NCBI GenBank assembly: GCA_026874595.1
Contig: CM049314.1
Coordinates: forward strand, 37,181,229-37,245,228
Length of the DNA: 64,000 bases
Direction of reading: 5' to 3'
Origin: Sipunculus nudus
Lineage: Eukaryota > Annelida > Sipuncula > Golfingiida > Sipunculidae
Numbering within the stretch: position 1 is the first letter of the stretch; each line of letters starts with the position of its first letter. Made by a program: the position numbers and the translations under genes. Below are positions 57,661 to 64,000 of the stretch, one piece after another. The notes below the pieces were generated by a model that did not search any database, was not told the origin of the DNA, and saw only the letters and a list, made by a program, of their open reading frames with translations.

Positions 57661-60600
57661 AGTTTATTGCATACCCTTGACCTTGGTAAAATATACAGGT
57701 GCTACTCTACTCTTTGCTTTCATGTTTGATTTGATTCCCCGTTTTGTTTTCAGCCCATCGATTGAGAGATAGTGAGGGGATATCCTTAAAGTATTAAGAA
57801 CAGACAGAACGGTCTGGTAAGCCATAAATTTAATTAAGATTGACCGGTCCAAAGTTAGGCGGTCATTAGTGAAGCGGTTTATCTTTTCAACAGGGATTTT
57901 CCACCTATCGGATGACATATACTTATATGTCGTTCTGAATCATCCAAAATATTCTATGGGCATTATTTAGGTGTACTTGTGTTTTTGTGCAAATAAAGTG
58001 CGACGCTAAAATAAGCCTCATGAAATAGCATAAAATGTTTAAACACCAAGTGTTGTAGAGGAAACAAGAGGTTTGGAGGAACAACAACAATAATAATAAT
58101 AACAATAATAACAAATCATTCTGATCCTAGTGCCAGCATTCCATTACTAGTTTTAAAGAAAAATAATAAGTGTGGGAAGATATTTGCGCTGTTGCGATTA
58201 ATGATTTAACAATCTAATATAAGTAAAAAAACAACTGAAACGGGCGTATTATGTTTCTGAATAAAAGATGAAGTACCACACCTGGATATATTACAGTGAA
58301 CACTAAATAAAATACAACAAAGAAAAATATGAAACTATACACTACGAGAAAATTCGAATTTTGTTTTTGACTCTCCCTCATTATGCAAAACCAAAGTTTT
58401 AGTATAAACTATCAGTCGTTTCGTCTATTTTTGAGAAAAAAAAATATTTTTTCTGTCTTGAAAGGCTTAGTGCTGTATGTTAAAAACGGCCTTGTCAATC
58501 TTGTAGTTTCCATAGAAATGCGGGTCACTATAAACCAAAGATTATGAAATTAGGTTTGTTAATATTCACGCTAGTAATGCCATTGTAACCATGTCAAACT
58601 TTCAACCGAGACGACAGAGCTTTAAATAACAAAAATCGGCTACTTAGTGGGAAACCAAGAGGTAACAAAGTAATTTACAAAATAATCTAGACTTATCTGA
58701 CAATCTGTTGTTTGTCCGACCATAAATTATGGAATATAATGGTTGAGTTTGGCAGATTGACTAAAGATTACTCTTATAAGATCATTGAAGAGATTAATAT
58801 CTGTGTGTGTACGAATTCAGAAGTTACGCCCAATGTTAACTTTATGGAAAGAAGAAATCAGCTGTGTTATAGGCAAAATCAAGGGTGCCATTTATTTATG
58901 ATTTCAGAGGACAGGCACCTTTACGGAAAAGCAAAGACCGGATACGCAGATAAAGTGGCTTTTTAATTTGCTAAGTAGCCTTCACAGTCGATGTTTGTCT
59001 CAGAAGTCTAAAAAAATCCATATTCCACTATAAAAAGGTTGTTGATTCCTAATATGGTATAATCTCATGCTCCTGGAAGTGTGTGATTCGACATTTATAT
59101 TTTTGGTTTTAATTTGCAATTGCTTAATTTAATATGTTATGTTTCTGGTCTAAGATGTACACTAACACCGATGCCTTCTTTTACGGATCGGCTTTTGTTT
59201 ATTGATACTTCAGTGAGATAGCAATTCCCCCAGTGATAGGCAGTAATTCCTTAAGAATATTTGGCTACATGCATTATTGTGTGATGCGATCAGCTTATGA
59301 TCGAGGTTTTGGACTCTAAGCCAAGTATAATTTTATTTTTCAAAATGTTTTAATTTTACACATTCTATTCCCTTTCATAATATTACATGAAAATTTACTA
59401 TAGCTCAGATATATAGCGTCGGGGACTGTGTGTTTATGTAATCTCCATTTCACTTTAACGGTTTTACGTTCGGAGTTAAACTTGAAAAAAATATACATAT
59501 TAATTATGTTTTTGATCTAATGAAAACGTAGCTAATTTATATCTGCGTACACAGTATTATCGTTTCCCCTTTATTAAGCTATATTTCCACATATATGGTG
59601 TTTAAATAATTTAAACTAAATAAATTTTAAAGGGCTCTGTAATCAAACTTCGTTTCTTAAAATAAATATGTCATATAATAAATATAATAAATTTCATGTA
59701 ATAAATTTGAAATTACAAGCTTTGCGAGAGGACAAAAGGACATATGAAGATGGCATTACATTATTATCTTTAACATAAAAAGTATGAAATATCTTTTAAC
59801 ATTTTTCTGTTAGGATGCTTTTAATGAGTCAGCTATAATTAATAATACATAATGGCCATAATATGATATAAATAATGCACGCTGACATTTTTTTTATAAA
59901 CAATGACTTGGATTTTGAGGATAATACAGTTTAACGTGCCATAATGCAATGGACCCAGAGCATATTCCCCGAAAAACTAAAATAAAGTAAGGGCCTAATT
60001 ATAATACGGGCCTATACAAAAAAATAATACATGTTATTCACCAATTTACCAACTTTTTACGTTTGCAAAAAAAACAACAAAAAAACACGAAAGCTTTTGC
60101 AACGATATTACGATACCGATCATTTATTATAGAGAAATTTATGTATAGGAGAATCCATGGACATGAGAATCTTTTGGCAATTTTAAAGGCAGATTTTACA
60201 CCTGCTAAATATTATACTATGCGTGTAACAACCTACCTCGCAGGAAACAAAAAATGATTCCGCGCCTATTCGGCGGAATTTGTGTGTCTTTTTGTTCAAC
60301 AGGCATTACAGCCAGAAATCAACTACTTGATATAAAGCACGGATTAGGTAGAGTGGCAAAGGGACTCATATACAGGCTGAGAGAGAGAGAGAGAGAGAGA
60401 CAGAGAGAGTTAGAGTTAGAGAGAGAGAGAGAGTAAGGAAGATTGAACATCAGTTTAATGCATTGAAAGTTATCATGCACTGAATATCATATATAATAAT
60501 TTATGAATACTATAACAAATGAAAATGAGATACTGTTTGTCACACCGTGTACAATGATACAGACGTAGACCAGTTGACTAGAGTAGTTTATCAATTCATT

Positions 60601-61380
60601 ATTTTGTCCGTTACTACCTCTGTGCTTGTGCATAAATTCAGGATTATTTACACTTGTTTTTTAAATGGAAACGTTCGAGAAAGATCATGCTGGAGAGTCG
60701 TGTACTTTATATGATATTAAACCTGTAAACGTCGTAAATATTACAGTAAGATGATATTGGAATCAATAAATAGCAACAGACTTATTTCAGTGATTCACAA
60801 ATTAATAATATGCATCCTGCTCGTTTACATTTCTGTCTTCTTAGTCCAATATATGAAATGTATAGAATTCTTTTTTTTAATTATCGATTTATAGAGTATA
60901 TCCATAGCATATCCTTAAGATTGTTTTAATAGATAACATTTGATTAAATTAATTATACCACGGGATACTACTTTATTATGCAAATACAATTATGCAACAC
61001 GGACAGGGCTGTAATATAGTTTTTTTTTAAGTTCAGCATTATTCTTCCTTTTGACCAGCAGCAATTGAAGCTCTGCCAGTTCAGAAAACACCAGGAGTCA
61101 TGGTAAACAAAGAGAGAGAGAGAGAGAGAGAATATTCGCCAAAAGTATTCACCAAATAAAGATTCGTGCATATAGTGCAAACAATTTATTCTTATATACC
61201 AATACTTACTTAAACGATATACATTCAGGCACTTGCTTTCACTTATACATAAAACAAATGAGCTATAATCATATGCGTATATTGCTCTTGTCACTTTGAT
61301 AGGAATACATGAATAAGATCAAGGATATTTGCATAGAACCTCTCTGGATGTTGCGTTAGAAGAATTTCCAAGGGAAATCG
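57661..61380. other. non-coding stretch with GA microsatellites
   Basis: Runs of GA lie at 60379-60433 (with TTAGAG interruptions) and 61110-61131, and AATAAT-type repeats near 58080-58115. A minus-strand 84-residue frame at 57918-57664 has an ATG start, but no domain I recognise and no support beyond length. Nothing else is seen. Confidence 0.5.
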
Positions 61381-61548
61381 CCTTGGACCTTCCTGGATGT
61401 ACAGTTAGATTTTAAGTCGAACGGTTACAATTTGTGCCCTGTTAACGGACGGACGGCGGGACCGCTGGACAGACTGACGGTCAAACGGATGATAAACAAA
61501 GGGTGATCGCTATAGCTCAGATGACTTACGGTCAGCTGAGATAAAAGC
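61380..61548 (-). repeat. interspersed repeat X, inverted 5' fragment
   Basis: The minus strand begins with the palindrome TATCTCAGCTGACCGTAAG then TCATCTGAGCTATAG, followed by GTCTGTCC-type and CCGTCCGTCC sequence, as at the start of copies 1 and 3. Only the first part of the family is present. Confidence 0.7.
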
Positions 61549-62216
61549 ATAGGTTTTTGGATGAATTATTCCCCAGTGAAAGAAATGGAGGGACAACAAA
61601 GTATACAAATCAATAGCAGTGTATCATGTCAAATACATCGAGCAATTTAGCAATCTAGGGGCCTACCTGTTGAGGCTAAGGTAGATTGAAGCCTTCAAGC
61701 AAATAAATCCAAGTAGTTGACTGGTTGTGTTTTTATTTTCTTTCCCACTGGATATGCTTTTTTGTTTGTTAATTCATCGATTGGTATTCACAAAGCTGAT
61801 TTCATGAAACCTTGACAGAAAATTTTCTCGATGCATGTAAACCTGCAGTAACAAAAGCACATAACCAGTGAATAGTGGAGCCGCATTAGGGTTCAATACA
61901 ATTATATTATTCAGGGAGAAAAGGATTTAAGGTGCGAGTTAGTTTATTTAACAGTGCATTACTGGCTCAAATACTGATGTGACACGGCACTGCCGCTAGT
62001 CTTTGCCCAGTGAACATTGGCGCTCATCATGACCATTCTCTGCCTATCGTTAATTCTCCTCACTGTGGCAGGCAATATTATTTTTAACGTTTATAACACT
62101 TTCTACTATGTTTATACCAATTGATATAAATAAACAAAAAGAGATTCATGATTCATGATGTGTTTCACCGAATATTTCTACTAACTTTTTTTTTACCTTA
62201 TTGACCTTTGTGTTAG

Positions 62217-62434
62217 AACAGTGATGGTCTCGAGTGCGGTACACACAGTGACTGATTTAAAACGTGTCCACCGTCATAGAATTTCAAAAAGGGAATGTGA
62301 TGAAATATGCAGAAGGCAGCGGCATCCCCCATGTGATCGCATAGGGGTATCGCAAGGCGTCTGCTTCATTCAAACCTTAAGCCCATATAAACTTTCAACA
62401 GAGGGATCTGTTTCCGGTACAACGATTTCTGAAA
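62217..62434 (+). CDS. exon upstream of a C-type lectin domain (partial gene)
   Basis: The acceptor follows a pyrimidine tract ending 'gtgttag' and the donor is a perfect GTAAGT. The frame is open across the exon and ends in phase 1, which fits the two leading bases of the next exon at 62757. The encoded region contains RECDEICRRQRHPPCDRIGV and a further cysteine, so it is a short Cys-containing linker or N-terminal segment of unknown fold. An upstream exon with a signal peptide would be expected; I did not find it. That this and the next exon form one gene is inference from phase and distance. Confidence 0.55.
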
Positions 62435-62756
62435 GTAAGTCCTTATATGAACAAAGGTACATCAAAATATTTACACGTTACAATAAATTTTAATACCCAT
62501 CATAAGCAATATGAGCTTTATAATGCGTACCTTTCAGCGCCGAAAATTAAAAATTAGAAACTCTTATCTCATGCCAGGTGTATAGAAAATAATGGAAATG
62601 AAATATACATAAACAAACGTCAGTAAACAAAGTATATAATTGAATATTTACTGGAAAATATTGATATTCTCTGATATTCCCTGTGTATTTCATTACATTA
62701 GATTGTCTTAACACTATTTAAATTACTTTTTACGTCAGTCAGAAAATATCCTGCAG

Positions 62757-63018
62757 GGTATCGAGACCCTTTTCCATGCGGTCTTCCCCTTGGAGAAAAA
62801 TGCCAAAGTTCAAGTTACATGATCTCTGGAGACCGAGCATCTATCTTCAAGGCTAGCGAAAGGTGCTCAAATCATTCGGGAAAGCTAGTTGCCATAGAAA
62901 CAGAAGCAGAACAGCAGCATATAGAACGAATGTTGAGAAGGACCAGAAGAGCTAAAGTATTCAGTTCAGCGAGTCAGACCCAGGCGGTCTTTGAGCCTTG
63001 TTGCCAGATGTACAATAT
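62757..63018 (+). CDS. C-type lectin-like domain, first exon (partial)
   Basis: Acceptor 'aatatcctgcag'; two leading bases complete an Arg codon with the exon ending 62434. It encodes FPCGLPLGEKCQSSSYMISG, then ASIFKASERCSNHSGKLVAI and ETEAEQQHIERML. The A-x2-C...G-x-LV-x-I-E..E pattern is the first half of a C-type lectin domain. The WIG and WND motifs and the calcium-site residues would lie in later exons beyond the window or in undetected ones. The 3' end is uncertain: GTAAGA at 63019 is the best donor, while GTATTC at 62957 would cut after the conserved part. Confidence 0.65.
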
Positions 63019-63019
63019 G

Positions 63020-64000
63020 TAAGAATTGTATTTGTAAGTGCATTTGATCCAAAATTAAAGGTTATTTGTAAATAGGGATTGGTTTTTATTCTGAAAACGA
63101 ATGATATGCTCGATTTATACATGTGATGTTTATTCCAGAATACGTACTGTCACTTTGAAAATATAAAATACACCATTAGAACACCTACAGTGTAAGATTT
63201 GTAATGTTACGATTACCTAAGCTGCCTCAGTCAATATTGAAGTAATTCAACAATTTAGTATTTTACCATAGGATAAGAACAGACAACAAGAAAACCAAGC
63301 ATGAGGCATGCCTAATGTTTGGAAACATGAACAAAAAGCAGACGACATGCTTGAAAATCTTTAATTTCTGCAAGTCTGCAAAGGTGTTAGTACCTGATAT
63401 AAATATCTTGTATATATGTTGTATATGATGGTAAAATGCAGGTATTGCCTTTGTAGCACATGTTGACTATTGGACATCTGGGTAAGACGCCCGACGTGAA
63501 GGTCAGTGGGTCTGGCATACAACTGGGCGAAAGATTGTATACACTTATTAGGCCAGAGGGGAACCAAATAATCACAGGTATCCTAAAACTCAACAGGATT
63601 ACCTGGTTATAAATGCAAGGTACAACTTGGATGGAACGACAATATTGAAGCTTCACTCCGGTATATATGTAAAAAAAACTATTTCTAATTTATCGGACTG
63701 TTGGTACACGGTTATTACATAAATATGGCCAATACACAATTAGTACTTATGACCTCAAGATTTATACTATATCATGTAAAAATAGCTGTTACTGTTTGAA
63801 CAGACAAAACAACAAGGAACATTAATCTAATTTAATAGGATAAATATCAAATTTGATCGTACTACATTTGTCAATTATTTAAAATTTAGCAAATAATTGA
63901 TGGGCCATTCCTATTTATCTCTCTCTTCCCCCCTTCTCTCTATATATATTTATACATATATTTGTGTGTGCGATTCGTAGCAAGTATGTATATAAGGACC
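63020..64000. other. non-coding stretch downstream of the lectin exon
   Basis: No further lectin exon, gene or repeat is recognised up to the edge of the window. It may be the intron of the lectin gene. Confidence 0.45.

Noticed and set aside
57664-57918. 84-residue minus-strand frame starting at ATG
   Set aside because: It has no recognised motif or paralogue in the window. Length alone is weak support in 64 kb of AT-rich DNA.

Overview
The window looks like AT-rich metazoan genomic DNA, most likely from a mollusc and probably a bivalve. Genes have introns with GT..AG borders, there are no operons, TRIM/NHL and C-type lectin sequences occur, and most of the DNA is decayed, nested transposons with hairpin-bearing interspersed repeats of the kind common in bivalves. 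The species assignment is inference; no database search was possible.

One gene is complete. ASCC1 (activating signal cointegrator 1 complex subunit 1) lies on the plus strand at 24914-33839. Seven coding exons join in phase to give about 370 residues: an N-terminal motif, a KH domain, and a 2H-phosphoesterase (AKAP7-like) domain with two H-x-T motifs. Its introns hold transposons. The intron after exon 4 holds a 3.0-kb pogo-like element that contains a partial second copy of exon 4 and a hAT insertion, whose empty site is preserved in a duplicated segment next door. Two intronless TRIM/NHL-type genes on the minus strand (40480-39409 and 48589-46764) are both broken. Two phase-compatible exons near the right edge (62217-62434 and 62757 onward) encode the start of a C-type lectin-like protein that probably continues outside the window. 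A small THAP-like zinc-finger fragment lies near 44930.

Layout: 1-3880, AT-rich DNA with a 948-bp hAT element (perfect 8-bp target duplication) and a small palindromic MITE. 3880-8210, interspersed repeat X in two copies, the second split by a 2.1-kb hAT-like element with GTAATA-rich ends. 8616-9080, a hAT remnant. 9350-20538, a third X copy split by a 9.3-kb non-LTR retrotransposon (ORF1, ORF2, 15-bp target duplication), which is itself split by a 2.85-kb inverted-repeat DNA element. 20593-21811, a pogo-like element. 22296-23700, a hAT remnant with recognisable transposase. 24900-33840, ASCC1. 34140-38912, a 5-kb field of satellite-like repeats and hairpin ends. 39409-48589, the TRIM/NHL pseudogenes and the THAP fragment. 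49134-52861, a decayed Ngaro/DIRS-type tyrosine-recombinase retrotransposon with the diagnostic A1-B1-A2-B2 split repeats. 52870-62200, mostly featureless AT-rich DNA. 62217-63018, lectin exons.

I did not find a clearly novel biological system. The most interesting items are the nested non-LTR element with a 2A-like peptide before its endonuclease, the unclassified inverted-repeat element carrying seven copies of a 14-bp motif, the ASCC1 exon duplication with its datable order of events, and the Ngaro element.
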